Source: Anthoceros angustus (lineage: Eukaryota; Streptophyta; Anthocerotopsida; Anthocerotales; Anthocerotaceae). Taken from it: a stretch of DNA of 64,000 nucleotides. Made by a program: the position numbers and the translations under genes. The first letter of the stretch is position 1; each line of letters starts with the position of its first letter. The stretch covers positions 47,481 through 111,480 of the forward strand of contig MU008213.1 of the NCBI GenBank assembly GCA_010909165.1, in the 5' to 3' direction. Below are positions 1 to 10,629 of this stretch, in pieces. Under the pieces are notes generated by a model. That model had not been told where the DNA came from. It saw only the letters and a program-made list of their open reading frames with translations, and ran no database searches.

Positions 1-258
1 AGTTCCCCCCCTTTGCGGGAGTACCCTCCTCCGTATCCGTGGTACTCTCTCCATTCTTCTTCCTTTTCAGCTGCCTTCTCTCCTTTCACTCCTTTCTGCG
101 ACTTCGAGTTGACACCTCCAGCACCTCCAGGGCCACCTCTTCTTCCTTAGTAGTACCCCCTTCACGCCACACCGTCCCAAGTCCCCTCGGTGTCTCCTCC
201 CATTCCTTGATTTGTCGTCTTCAATCTGCTGCGGCGCGGCGGGAATGGTGTGGGCGGT
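1..258. other. No gene recognised; flank of Ty3 gag
   Basis: This stretch continues the pyrimidine-rich plus strand (purine-rich minus strand) of the neighbouring minus-strand gag region. It probably holds the protease-proximal part of that retroelement, running off the left edge, but no protease or reverse transcriptase motif can be read. Confidence 0.4.
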
Positions 259-1500
259 TCAAGGTTCTCCCCGGGGTGGCATAGCGTACCGTCTTTGAGC
301 GAGGGTTCGGGCTGAAGTCTGCCGCCTCCTTTTATCCCACAGGCGTTCAAAATCTCCATTACCTTGCCTGGTGGGGTACGGGCAAGTGTTGGAGTAGTGC
401 CCGGGGTTTCCACAGTTCCAACAGACCACCGCCGCCCAGAGAATCCCCGATGGTCCCCCCATGCGGTGTTGCATCGGCGGTCGGGGCATGGACGCACCCC
501 CCGCCGCAGGATACATCGTCTTTGGGTATCGCGGCCTCGGAGGGGCTTCCTGCACTTGGTAAGCGTCCTCCCATTATTCCTCTGACTCTTCCTTGTAGTC
601 GTACTCCACTTGGTTCACCCGTGCGGAAGGCGGTTAGCCTTGATGCCCATCTTTGGTGGCACACCGCGCACCATAAATGGGTCCGAACCGTAGTGGCCGC
701 CTTCCGCCACTCGATCCTTTACCTGATTGATCGTTAACTCCTCCACCTTCTTCATTACCTGCTCCAGGTCCTCCCTCAAACCCACTACTTCCTTTAAGGG
801 AGCCGGATCAAGTGGAGCCTCTCGCCCCGGGGCAAGCATCACGACCTCCTTTTTTTCACCCCTCCGTTTCACTACGGCCTTCTTCTTCTTATTTTTGCGG
901 CGGGGTTCTTCCTCCTCCGCAGAGACTTCGGACTCTACCTCGGAGATCTCCTCCTCCTCCTCCAAAGAAACCTTCGTCTCTTCATCTTCCTCTTCCGAGG
1001 GCTCCTCATCTTCAGACTCCGAGCTCCGTCTCTTCTTCTTCTTCTTCTTCTTCCCTCCCTGGGTCATCCTCGTTCTTCGTTGGTGCATCGACTCCTCGTA
1101 GTTCTCGGCCGCCCGGACCGCTTTACTCACATCTTTCTCGGCCAGCACATGGCAGCCATTGGTTTGGGTTGGGCCGACGCAAACCATCCACCTTTGCATG
1201 GTGGTGTGGTGAGTGCCAGTCTGGGGCGTAGAACAGCTCGATATCTGATCGGCTTCTCACCACCTCGCTTGATTCTCGAGCTTGGGCGTAGACTTCTGAT
1301 CGATTCCTCGGAATCTCTCGAGAGAGCATCCTTGACTTCAAAGGTTGCGAGGCGTTAGGGTGCAGTACTTCCTCCGTACCATTGAGCCGCCATTCCCAGG
1401 ACCCACAGGCAGTTGAATGGTAACGCATCAGGAGCCTTCTCCGTTAAGTTGCAGGACACAAAATCCTCCACAAGGTTTGCATCCCTTCCTTGGCTTCGGC
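259..1500 (-). pseudogene. Ty3/gypsy-like Gag, frameshifted
   Basis: This is a remnant of a retrotransposon Gag, the structural protein that packages element RNA into virus-like particles. Read on the minus strand, an N-proximal segment (about 1120-1480) has capsid-like text ending near a Trp-Tyr pair. A highly charged linker follows (about 800-1110), with a run of seven Lys and long Glu/Asp stretches. A CCHC zinc knuckle of the form C-x2-C-x4-H-x4-C (CWNCGNPGHYSNTC) lies at 382-423. At least two frame changes separate these parts, so it cannot be translated as one chain. A similar order, Lys-rich linker then a CCHC-like knuckle, occurs on the plus strand at 33.2-33.7 kb, suggesting related Ty3 lineages. 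The upstream part is cut off by a GC-rich block at about 1490. The knuckle is clear; the Ty3 rather than copia assignment rests on linker style and is less certain. Confidence 0.65.
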
Positions 1501-2030
1501 GCGCGCGGCCGGTCGGCCCTGTCCGGTGGGATCGAGTTCGCCCGGTTTGGTCTGGGCGTACGCGCTGGATGCGAGAAAAGGCGGCGATCAGGAGGCAGAG
1601 AGGCTTGTTCATGGCGAGGCTCATGGAAGGTTCATGGAGGAGGAGAGGCGGAGGGCGCTGCGGCTGCGCGAGGCCCGCCGCCGTCGCGCCGATGCGGCGC
1701 GCAGGCGCCGCACCTGCAGGCAACCACGACCAGCACCGCGAAGCAGGCGCCCACGGTCTTCTGCAGCGCCGGATCCTCGGGCTGCTGAACAGCATGGGGC
1801 GCCCACGGGCAGCGCGCGTGAAGGTCTCGGTCAGGCCCGGGATCAGGTGAAAGAAGAAGGTGGTCGAATACGCGATGGTTTCCACGTAGCGGGAGGCGCG
1901 GCCGAAGGCGTTCGTCCGGCCGGCCGCCGCCGCGACGAGCAGCACCGCCAGCGTCAGGATGCCCAGCACGTGGGTGCGCCGAAGCCGCCGCGCTGGAAGA
2001 TCCCAGCCCGTGAGGCAGGTGAGCACCNTC
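1490..2030 (-). other. GC-rich block, bacterial-like membrane protein fragment
   Basis: The base composition jumps sharply to very high GC compared with both sides. On the minus strand an open frame from about 2027 down to 1800 encodes a basic segment, a hydrophobic helix (GILTLAVLLVAAAAG) and a Tyr/Phe-rich stretch (YSTTFFFHLIPGLTETF). A one-step frame change then gives a second hydrophobic helix (VGACFAVLVVVA) at about 1690-1760. Two helices with Arg-rich loops and strong GC bias at third positions resemble an inner-membrane protein of a high-GC proteobacterium. The family is not recognised. The block abuts retroelement Gag at about 1490 and an undetermined base at 2028. It could be contamination built into the assembly, a transferred fragment, or a GC-rich plant repeat. 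Confidence 0.45.
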
Positions 2031-2039
2031 GTTCCTTCA

Positions 2040-2467
2040 ATTGCGGGACTCATTTGTGCTCATCTCCTTGTTGGTGTTCCTCTTCTTTGATAGGTGAAGA
2101 AGAGGACCTCGAATGACAACACTTACAGGAGATCACATGTGATGCAATACGACAAATTATCTCTCTTCTTAGGTTATGACCGAAGCGAAAGTCGCAGGCT
2201 GCCTTGTTGGACATGGGCATTTCCGGAACAATCACTTGGGAGTCAGGTGTGAATCAACGCCATCTGATTTGCACTATTGGCACAAGGTACAAGCATCATT
2301 ACTCTTCATGTGGATTTGTTGTGAACCTTGGAAGGGACGAGGGTATGACGAGAATAGGTGTTGACATTAGGTCTCAATAATATTAGCATTTATAGTGTGT
2401 GTGTGTGTACATAGATATTATTATTCTACTTACCCCTTCATTAGAGTTACGTCCTTTAGTGAAAGGT
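2040..2467. other. No gene recognised
   Basis: AT-rich intergenic sequence with a short GT microsatellite at about 2396-2408. No conserved coding sequence or RNA gene was seen. Confidence 0.5.
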
Positions 2468-3420
2468 TGTGGGAGGCAGATCCCGGGGCTTCCGAGATGC
2501 ACCCTCTAGCGGCCACACTTATCCCACTGTCGTTTCGTACGTTGGGTTTCGTCCCATGAGACTTGTGGTACGGTTGGATCTTGAGAAATCGCTACTGCAC
2601 TACACACTACCTCGACCTTCTAAACAAGACGCCCTCTCACGCTCCCTCTCTACACAATCACCAGATCGCTTCTTAAATTCACCAAGCCTCAACCTAACGA
2701 CACCACACAATTGTGTCACGTCTTAATAGCAAGGTCATCACGGGCCCCAGGGACCCGACCCACACCGCAACCGTCCCTACTCCTAAGACCACTCTTCTCC
2801 ACTGTGAGCGCCCTCTTACTTGCATTTGGGATTCGTCCCTTAGGCTGCCTGTGGCCTTCCGTTTTTCCTGCACTCTAATCCTCCTCACAACTCTCTCAAT
2901 CAACAACGCCCTCTCCTTCTCTACTCATCTAACCTTCCTTTCTCCACAATCTCCTACTCTAACACCGATTGTTGGCTCATTAATACCAACTCGCCCTTAC
3001 GGCACAACTGCCTGGGGTCCGTCTGGAAATTAACAAGTTCTTCCTTGGGCCGGTTGCTATGTGGTGTGTACCAGACAGCGAGAACCTCCAGGGAGTCTTT
3101 CCCTGCAGTCTACCCTCAAGCCGAGAGTTCCTTGAGCATCGCCACACTCAAAGTAAAACAATTCACACGAACCATTCACAAGGGAGCGCAGGGCGCTGCA
3201 AAGAGCAAGCCCTCCCCAAAGACCGCGCGTTCTTCTCTACTCTAATCGTTAGAATTGTATGGTTTAATATATCGTACATTACGTTATACCAAGTAGGTTA
3301 TCTAGTTTACTTAAGAGGGCTTATGAAGTAACCGCTTTACGTGTTACTCTTGTGTCTTTCCAACATTATCAATGTATGCTTGCGTGAGTGTGTGTGTCTC
3401 GTAATCCACAAACATTTTCA
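2468..3420 (+). repeat. 5' LTR of copia-1
   Basis: This is the long terminal repeat that would drive transcription of the copia element downstream. It starts TGTGGGAGG and ends TTTTCA, the canonical TG...CA, immediately before a Met-tRNA primer site at 3421. A second, inverted copy lies at 51.5-52.76 kb. The pair share the first 110 bp, including a stretch around CGTCCCATGAGACT, and the part around 2990-3240. The left boundary is set by where similarity between the two copies begins. No 3' LTR of this element was found. Confidence 0.7.
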
Positions 3421-3432
3421 TGGTATCAGAGC
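3421..3432 (+). other. Primer binding site (initiator Met-tRNA)
   Basis: TGGTATCAGAGC directly follows the LTR end. It is the standard plant Ty1/copia minus-strand primer site, complementary to the 3' end of initiator methionine tRNA. It fixes both the orientation and the LTR end. Confidence 0.9.
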
Positions 3433-4083
3433 GGGATGATCCGCATCCCTGCTCATCGCTTCTACCTTCCCATTTTTCTTTAATCTCATAATGGAATTAA
3501 TTAAGTGGCAGCGCGATTTCTTTTAAAGACTGGACGGTGGCTAATGAAGCAGCAGGATGCCTCGCAAGGAATTTTGCAGGCATTCATTTCTGGACAACCT
3601 GAGTGGCAAGCGTGATAAGGTGAAGACTCCACCCCGAGGACGTGGATTTGTGGAGGCTTTTGAGCGCCTCTACTTCAAGCAGAAGATTCCACAAGTCAAA
3701 TTGAGAGGGTTCGCTTTTTACAACAATTCATTGATTCCTTTCCCCAGTTCTATCACCGAGACTCCACCGCGTCAAGTAGCTTCAGCAGAAATGGTTACTA
3801 GTTCGTCCAAGAGCGATGTAGGTCATATCCTACCCGTTGTGCTCGAGATTCGTTCTTCTTTGCCTTCAATAGCCAGAATGCCAAGTTGGTCGAACTGTCC
3901 AGTAAGATAGACAACGCCATTGTCAGACTTGATAGGCTAGAGAAAACCGGAGAGTTGGGAAAATTCTCATCCGTTTCTCAAGAGCTAGAGGTCAAGAGAC
4001 ATACCAAGGAAATTAGAGAGATTCGACAGCAGCTCGGGTCTGATGTCCCTGTTCCACAATAATCACTTTGATTTCCAGCAGTA
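3433..4083 (+). other. copia-1 leader with broken upstream coding segment
   Basis: Between the primer site and Gag lies a coding-like stretch. One frame reads from 3557 to 3910, and other frames hold FLQQFIDSFPQF near 3710-3750 and a charged helix-like segment at 3900-4060. No domain is recognised. It may be an N-terminal extension of Gag or plain leader. Confidence 0.4.
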
Positions 4084-5030
4084 ATGGCTGGAACAGGGTC
4101 AGATGGGTCTGACCGACTCCAGGAGAAGGATCGCCTGACTCCTTCCAATTATGACAACTGGAGTTTTCGTATACGCTGTATCCTCGAAGAGAAGTCACTC
4201 ATGGATGTGGTTGATGGCACCAATCCACAGAGAATTGCTGGTCAACCGTCAGGGCCAGCAACACCAGGAGGATCGGTACCCATCTGGACAGCAAAGCAAG
4301 CTGAGGAGTGGCAGTCGAAGGACAGGAAGGCACGCTCAATTCTCGTGTCTTCAGTGTCCCAAGACATGATTCCTCACATCAAGCTGACAAGTACATCAAA
4401 TGAAGCATGGACATTGTTAGGTGACACTTATGAATCTAAGGATATGATGACGGAAGTTGCAGCAACCTTACATTTCCAGACACTTAGCATGAAGGAGGCG
4501 ATTCCGTTGAGAGCCATGTCTCGAGGTTTCGATGCGACGAGCCAAGCATCTTGTGGAGTTTTTGTGCTGACGGCATGACAATTCAACTCCTCGCGTCACT
4601 GCCGCCAAGTTATGAGCAGTTTAGCGCCAGTCAGCAAGCAATTGCCATCAAAGTCCCAGCAACCTCTACAACACCTGCTACATCCAACCTGACTGTACAG
4701 AAGTTGGTTGGTGCATTGCTTGTGAAGCCAGCGAGCATCTGAAGCCGAGGTTAAATCTCAAAATAAAGGAGACCGCCCTCTTGATTGGAGGCGGCGTCGT
4801 GGCGAGGGAGGACGTGGCCGTGGAGGTGCTGGTAGGGGCAGAGGGCAAACGTCCTCTTCATCACCTGATCCGAACTCCACAAAGAAACCAGGTGTGTGTA
4901 ATTATTGTGGCAGACCTAACCATTGGGTTAAGGATTGTAGGAAGAAGAAGGCTGATGATGCAGCTAAAGGAAAACACTCATCTGAGACACATGTTGCCAG
5001 AGCGTCCACTCCAAGTCTGCTGGTAATGTG
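4084..5030 (+). pseudogene. copia-1 Gag
   Basis: Gag of a Ty1/copia retrotransposon, which forms the particle around element RNA. The first 140 residues carry the hallmarks of the copia Gag (UBN2) family: LTPSNYDNWSFRIRCILEE near the N terminus, then a Trp-x8-ARSIL-type helix and a segment ending in TEVAATLHFQTLSMKE. After a frame change near 4510-4560 the text continues as LASLPPSYEQF, again typical. A Gly/Arg-rich stretch precedes the CCHC zinc knuckle CNYCGRPNHWVKDC at about 4897-4938. The start is the ATG at 4084, which places the YDNW motif near residue 24. Two or more frameshifts mean it is not functional as read. Confidence 0.85.
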
Positions 5031-6420
5031 TCTTGCATCTTCCTCACGTGATTCCTGTCACTGGTTTCTTGACAGTGGTGCATCCAATCACATGTGTTCT
5101 ATGAGGAAGGCCTTCATTTCCTACAAACCAACTCCACCTGGTCATGACCATGCTGTTGTCTTAGGTGATAACTCAGCTTTGCCAATTAGAGGGTTTGGAA
5201 CAGTCCGTGTTACTCTGCAGAATGGTACACCTTTTGAGTTAGAAAATACTCTTCATGTTCCTCTCCTGACTAAGAATTTAGTTAGTACAATGGCCTTGGA
5301 AAACAGGTTGCATTACATTTGAGGGCATAAGTGTACCATTTCTCTCACGGTCTCCATCCAGTTCTAGCTCGTGGTCGCCCCTTGTATGATCTCTATTTGC
5401 TGGATTTCTTTGTTGATGTTCCCGCTCCTGCAGCCCACGTTGCTGATGCAAAGGCTCCTGTTAGTACAGCTTATCTATGGCATTGCAGGCTTGGTCATCC
5501 TAATATACAAGCCATGAGACGTCTTCTCAAAGAGACGATGGTAACTGGATTTGTGGAATCGGAGTTACCTGATCTGGAGCTGTGTGTAGCTTGTATCCAT
5601 GGCAAGTAGTTTAAATCCCACTTTGGGAGTGGTAAACCTCGCAAGGTTACAGAACCTCTGGATCTAATCCACACAGATATCTGTGGCCCTATGTCTACTC
5701 CATCCTGGGGAGGCTCACGATATTTTGTGGTATTTGAGGATGACAGGACTCACTTCACTGTTACATCCCTCCTTCAGCATAAGAGTGAGGTATTTTCCTG
5801 CTTTAAGAAGTATCTGGCTTATGCAGAACGCCAGACTGGGCATAAGTTGAAATGCCTCAGATCTGACAATGCCAAAGAGTATTTGTCAGCTGCCTTTCAA
5901 GAATTTTGCGAAGAAAGAGGAATCACCAGACAGCTCACTATACCTTATCATTCCGATATGAATGGTCGGGCTGAACGTCGCCATCGTACCATTCAGGATG
6001 CAGCCAGGTCCCTTATGTTTCAGGGGAGGTTGCCTGTACGATTTTGGGGTGAAGCAGTTCAAGTTGCCACATATCTTCAGAACAGGATTGTTGTCTCATC
6101 CCTTCATGGCCAGACACCCTTTGAGGCTTGGACGGGGGTCAAGCCCGATTTATCACATCTTCGAGTTTTTGGGAGCATTGCCTATGCACATATTATTCGG
6201 ACAAAGCTGTAAGTTCTCTTACAAATCACAACATATTTTATCGGCTACACTGTTGGCATCCATGGGTACAAATTGTTTGATCCTATCTCTCATAAGGTAC
6301 TCCATGCTCGAACAGTGGTCTTTGATGAGAGATCATTCTTGAGACTACTTCTTTGGATGATTCAGTTCATTCCTTTTGATGCTCAAGGACATTTTGATCG
6401 ATGACTCGACCATGAGTTGA
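5031..6420 (+). pseudogene. copia-1 Pol: protease and integrase, truncated before RT
   Basis: In copia order, an aspartic protease comes first, with WFLDSGASNHM at about 5060-5095 holding the catalytic Asp and the usual LHVPLLTKNLVS. The GAG-pre-integrase segment follows, with WHCRLGHPNIQAMRRL (about 5480-5525) and paired Cys at 5580-5600. The integrase core shows its catalytic triad in context: HTDICGP near 5670, RSDNAKEY near 5865-5890 and HSDMNGRAERRHRTI near 5950-5995. A TAG stop interrupts the text at 5608, and an in-frame TGA lies near 5320. After about 6210 the frame breaks repeatedly, and no reverse transcriptase or RNase H motif follows. The element therefore ends inside Pol near 6.4 kb, where unrelated sequence begins. 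Confidence 0.9.
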
Positions 6421-7750
6421 CAATACTTTTCCACGGTTTGATGCCTCTTTTCCGGTGGATGTTCTGAAACGATCTAATCCATTTGTTCGCTGGTGTTGCT
6501 CCTCTGGTAGGTCTGTTCACAGTGCTATAGCTTACCGTCTTCCGATTCGATGTTGATTCCGATTACATGCCCCGGTCCTCGGTCCCATTGCTGGCTTTGT
6601 TCCTCCGAAGGTTGGTAGAGGACTCTGTGGGCACACCTCGCCCGGTGTGAGAAAAAGCGGACTACCGGCGGTGGCTGGCGGACTACCGTGAGGTCGAATC
6701 TCGGCTAAAAAGGGAAATGAGAATAGGGGGAGGATATCCACTATATATGCTCATCAATAGGGAAATAAATATACAAGGTAATTAGAAAGCGATTAATTAG
6801 AGATAGTAGGCAAAATAGGAAATAGGCAGCATAGGTAGGATTAGGATTTTGGAATGATAAACCAGATCTAGGGTTGTACAGCCTCCAGGTGGCAGTCATC
6901 CAAAGAGGGCAAAGTAGAGCTGGAGCTGAAATTGGAGCGTAAGCGCAAAAGGAAGGAAGGCTACCATCGCTGCGAGAAGAGGAGCTGCCATCACCGCGAA
7001 AGCGGTGGGAGGCGAGGCGTGCGCTTCGAGGAGGGACCCGGACCCGTGAGCAGCGAGGTGAAAAGCGCAGAGCGTGAAGAGGAGAGCTCTCCACACGCCT
7101 CAGGCTACTGAAGAAGGAGGTGTGGAGCGAGAGCTGAAGCGCGGCCTCAAAGTGCCGTGGGCAGAATTGAGGCGGAGGCCGTGAACAATTGGTGGCGGCG
7201 CCCTGCCTTGGAGGAAGGACCACGGAGAGGAGATTGGCAGCAGCTGGAGAACTTAGGCCAGGGCTAACGTGTATTGCAGGGTGAGTGTTGTTGCCACAGC
7301 AAGGAAGGGGTGTGTTTAGGTGTGGAGTTTTGAAGCTCCCAAATTGGAAAGTAATTCCCTTCCTTGAAGCACTTGGAGAAGAGGAAAGCGCCAAGCATTC
7401 TGAGGCATTGCGGAGACCTCCAAGCCCTGACCTTGGGAGGAGCGCCAGGAGTCACGAGCTGGAGTCATCAAGGCGAGGCCCTGAGGGCAAGGCGGGCGCA
7501 AAGTCAAGGAAATTGAGAGCGAAGGGAGGAGCACCGCGACCACCTGCCGGCGGCGCCGTGCCCTGGAAGAAATCGCGAGGAAAATTTGCAACAGCTGGGA
7601 AGCATCACCAAGCCTAACGTTGAAATTGGGTGTTAAGAGAGGTTTTGCTGCCGGACTTGAAAAGAAGGAGCGTTTGAGAGCAAAGTCTTGAGGTTGCCAA
7701 TTGGGAGGTAGTTCACTCCCCTAGCAGCGTTTGGAAAGGAAGGCGCCGCC
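6421..7750 (+). repeat. Leader/LTR-like region of element X with tandem duplication
   Basis: No gene is recognised here. A block with recurring CGGACTACCG motifs occurs at 6650-6700. A segment at about 7180-7400 is repeated in diverged form at about 7555-7760; the copies share a GGCGGCGCC...TGCC-TGGA core, the phrase CAGCTGG, and a stretch reading like AATTGGGAGGTAGTTC or AATTGGAAAGTAATTC. The second copy ends at the ATG at 7751. This is read as the 5' untranslated leader of the element coding the next two ORFs. No primer site was found. Confidence 0.5.
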
Positions 7751-8608
7751 ATGCCTCGAGCGGGAAAAGGCAAGAAGAAGGAGCCACCTGCCAAAGGTTC
7801 CTCCTCAAGAGGAGAAAAGGGCAAACAGCCGGCAGCAGGGACTGCGCCGCCAGGAGGAGGCAAACTTTTAATGCCTCAATTTACGTGCTTTGCAAGGCAG
7901 CTTAACCCCAGGGATCTAGTGGATTTTTGGCAGTGGGCAGAAGAAGACAACATCCAATTGGGATGGGTGTATGGCCGCCAATGGGCCTACACCAATTTGG
8001 AATTGATTGAGGATTGTTTCATCAACCTCCATCAATCGGAGCCTGCCGCTGCGGAGAGGAATGCTCGGATCTCCCATTGGACGGTCCGAGCATTAGGACA
8101 GTGTATGGGAGGCCGGAGGAGAGCTCGGGTGCTCTCCTCGAAAGGTCGAATGGAGGAAGAGACGGCCTCTCGAAATCCCAAGAATTCCTTGACATGATGG
8201 ATGGAGGGTGAAGGCCCACGCCAAGAATGGCTGGAAAAGCGAGCATCAAGGAGCTGAAGTGGAGGCTCTTTGCAAAGATTGTCTGGGGTTGGTGAATTAC
8301 CACGAACTTATTTCAACTTCCTCCGCTTTTTGTGGAAGATTTCCATGAGCCAAGCGGATTGGGGAACAATTATGTATGAAGCATACATCCACCAGAGAAG
8401 CTCCTCAAGCCGAATTCGGTGGATGAGGAAGGGCCCCTACCTTAGCACCTATTTGGTGCATTTGTGGAAAGCAGAGGGGCTTCTCACAAGCAAGGAGTTG
8501 GAAGATGCTTGGCATCCTTGGAGTAATTCATCTCCAGCCAAGTTTGGAAAGGCCTTTGCCTTTTGCATTGAGAAAAGGCAGGAGGTCGGACCTCCACAAG
8601 CATGCTAG
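7751..8608 (+). pseudogene. Element X ORF, gag-like, frameshifted
   Basis: The product starts at 7751 with a Lys-rich tail (MPRAGKGKKKEPP). It continues with a folded-looking segment containing FWQWAEEDNIQLGWVYGRQW and LELIEDCFINLH at about residues 55-95. A frame change near 8100-8270 leads to a second segment rich in Trp and aromatics (YFNFLRFLWKISMSQADW) ending at 8608. The first half has a degraded copy at about 50.56-50.66 kb, where the GVYG and ECFINF portions can be read. Short ATG-plus-Lys-rich starts also occur at 19.81 and 47.67 kb. A multicopy gene with a basic N terminus and a downstream coiled coil fits a Gag-type protein, but no known domain is recognised. Confidence 0.5.
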
Positions 8609-8882
8609 GGGCCAAGGGCGGAAGAAGAGGCAACAAGGTTGCCGAATGGGAAGCCTTTCCTCCACAAGAGCAAGGAGGAGAGGCAAGATCCCACCAAGGA
8701 GGCCAATGGTAGTCTATGAGAGGAGAACTACGCTCAAGGTGGGGAGTCCCACCATTGCGTGTGTCAGGGAAGAGGCACCCGGTAGGCGGCCTGCAGGGGT
8801 GGGCGGACTACCCGTGGTAGGCGGTCGACCCTGCAGTAGGTAGGCGGACTACCCGGTAGAAGCGCCTACGCGTGAGCACCCC

Positions 8883-9749
8883 GTGGCGGCACCTGGTGAG
8901 GAAGGGAAGGAAGCAGAGGCGCGCCCAGGCCGCCATCACCCACCACCAGGTGGGAGGCGGATGGGGGCGGCAGTGAAGGACCCTCGCCGCGATATGAGTG
9001 CAAGGGAGCTGGAGGTTTCCAGCAAGAAGGCCAGGGTGGTGGGACCCCTAGAGGAATTGCTGAGTGCTTGTGAAGCACTCAGCCGTGTGGATTTGAAGGG
9101 GGCTAGGGAACTAGCAGCCTTCTTGTGGGCCTGTCATGAGGAAGTCAAGGCCCAAGAAATGACAGAAAGGAGAGCAGGGACCAAGTGGCAATTGGAGGCC
9201 ATGGAGTCCGACGAGAGGGCAGCCAAGTTAGAGAAGGCTGTGGAGAAAATCCAGCGGGATCTTGTGGATCAACGGCGCGCAGAAAAGGTCCTAGAGGGGA
9301 GGTTGTCACAAACCGAGGAGAGAGCTATTCGAGCGACAACTCAGCGAGACTCTTGGAGGCAAAAGGCGGAAGAGCATTTTGCCCAATTGGAGCAAGAGAG
9401 AAAGAGCAAAACAGAGGCCCTAGGAAGGGAGAAGGTGGCGACCCAACAAATGGACGCACAAGAGCAGGTGATGGCTACCCAAGCCATCAAGATCCGGGAC
9501 ATGGAAGAGGAATTGCGAAGAACCCGGTACCATTTGGAGGAGAAGCGCGCGGAGTTGGGGGTGCAAGATCAGCAATTGCAGGAGCTGGAGCATGAGAAGA
9601 GTTCGTGGCAAGCGGAAAGGGAAGGACTTGCTCAGCAACTAAGAGACTCGGAGGGGAGGAGGTCTCAGGAGGAGGAATACCACAAGAAGGTGGTACATAG
9701 GATGCTGGTGGTAAGGAAGAGGCGATTTTTGGGCAGTTATGCCCTTTAG
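8883..9749 (+). CDS. Element X coiled-coil ORF
   Basis: An open frame of about 288 residues. The first 45 residues are Pro/Gly/Arg-rich. Residues 60-110 include a helical stretch with LLSACEALSRVDLKGARELA. From about residue 105 to 275 the sequence is almost wholly a heptad-patterned coiled coil rich in Glu, Lys, Gln and Arg, with no Pro after residue 65. No enzymatic motif is visible. It lies 275 bp after the gag-like ORF, in the same direction, and may be the C-terminal part of the same protein. The intervening stretch (8609-8880) contains repeated GGCGGACTACCCG motifs. The true start is unknown; the first Met could be internal if the ORFs are fused. Resemblance to plant SMC or myosin-like coiled coils is compositional only. 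Confidence 0.55.
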   Translation: MAAPGEEGKEAEARPGRHHPPPGGRRMGAAVKDPRRDMSARELEVSSKKARVVGPLEELLSACEALSRVDLKGARELAAFLWACHEEVKAQEMTERRAGTKWQLEAMESDERAAKLEKAVEKIQRDLVDQRRAEKVLEGRLSQTEERAIRATTQRDSWRQKAEEHFAQLEQERKSKTEALGREKVATQQMDAQEQVMATQAIKIRDMEEELRRTRYHLEEKRAELGVQDQQLQELEHEKSSWQAEREGLAQQLRDSEGRRSQEEEYHKKVVHRMLVVRKRRFLGSYAL

Positions 9750-10130
9750 GCAATTAGAACCAATGAAAGAAGCAAGGAGGAGAATGTGACCCTCCATGTC
9801 AAGGTGGGAGAATTGACCACCTGAGGGCGCCTACAAGGTAGGTGTGAGGATGGAGAGTGGCCGCGAGTTGATGATCTCCAAATGCAATATCATAGCTTGG
9901 GGGCTCACCTCCACTAGCAGATTTTGAGCCAACAACGAAGTCGGCGTGGTTGGCGCCAAGAGGAGGACAATAGGCCAGGCTGCCTTGCCGGCGCTCTTGG
10001 CAGAACATATGGCGTTCACACACCGGACAAACTATGTAAAAAGTAAAGCACGTTCACAATAACCCGCACCCAAACAAACCTACACACGCAATGCGCGCAT
10101 CTGTAAGACCTTATTCAAAAGCTGCCAGTA
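9750..10130. other. No gene recognised; flank of minus-strand Ty3 element
   Basis: This stretch contains, at about 10015-10115, a diverged copy of the segment at 10630-10715, sharing GACAAACTATG and CCCGCACCCAAACAAACCTAC. Otherwise nothing was identified. Confidence 0.5.
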
Positions 10131-10609
10131 CGGCAAAATGGTCAATTTCAATACGGATGTGAGTCTCAACCGGCTACAATACCGCATTTCCCAAAACTGC
10201 TCGGCTATGCAAGGAACCTCATATGCTACGTTTGGGATCGTAGTATGGGCTGGCTTAGAACAAACATCGACCCAATCGCAATCCGCCTAACTCCAAATTG
10301 TTGGCCATCTTATACTGGAGTGCTCGTGCTGCCTTCCCTCGCCACGGGCGCCCGGCGGCGCTGCCAGCACCCTCCACACGGGGCCAGATGCATCCCGTGG
10401 CGGTTCCCGGTATTACTGCCGTATTACAGGTGATCACATGTTGACACCCACATCCACGCGCGTTTGTGGCCATCCTCACAACCTCTGAGGCATGTCATTG
10501 CATCCATCATGCATGCCCATCGTGCATGTCCATAGCGGGCATACATGCCATATTCATGCACATACATGCACCCATATGCCCTTCACATGTCATTTCATCG
10601 AGGGTGGCA
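10131..10609 (-). repeat. 3' LTR of minus-strand Ty3/gypsy element
   Basis: This closely matches 18444-18926 in the same orientation, with shared blocks such as AGCTATGCAAGGAACCTCA-like text, GCTTAGAACAAACATCGAC, TTTGTGGCCATCCTCACAAC and CTTCACATGTCATTTCATCG. Differences are mostly small indels. The left boundary is approximate because the copies drift apart near 10131. Confidence 0.75.
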
Positions 10610-10629
10610 TGGCGGTGTCGGTGCATAAG

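Noticed and set aside
1413-2116. Plus-strand Arg/Ala-rich frames across the GC-rich block
   Set aside because: They are antisense to the better-supported hydrophobic minus-strand frame and look like GC-driven shadows.
2395-2410. GT microsatellite
   Set aside because: Too short to be noteworthy on its own.
2469-3033. Ser/Thr/Pro-rich frames at 2469-2726 and 2713-3033
   Set aside because: The region is an LTR, shown by its TG...CA ends, the primer site and an inverted copy at 52 kb.
6741-7394. 217-residue minus-strand frame
   Set aside because: It overlaps the duplicated leader of element X and is low-complexity Ser/Pro/Leu text without recognisable motifs.
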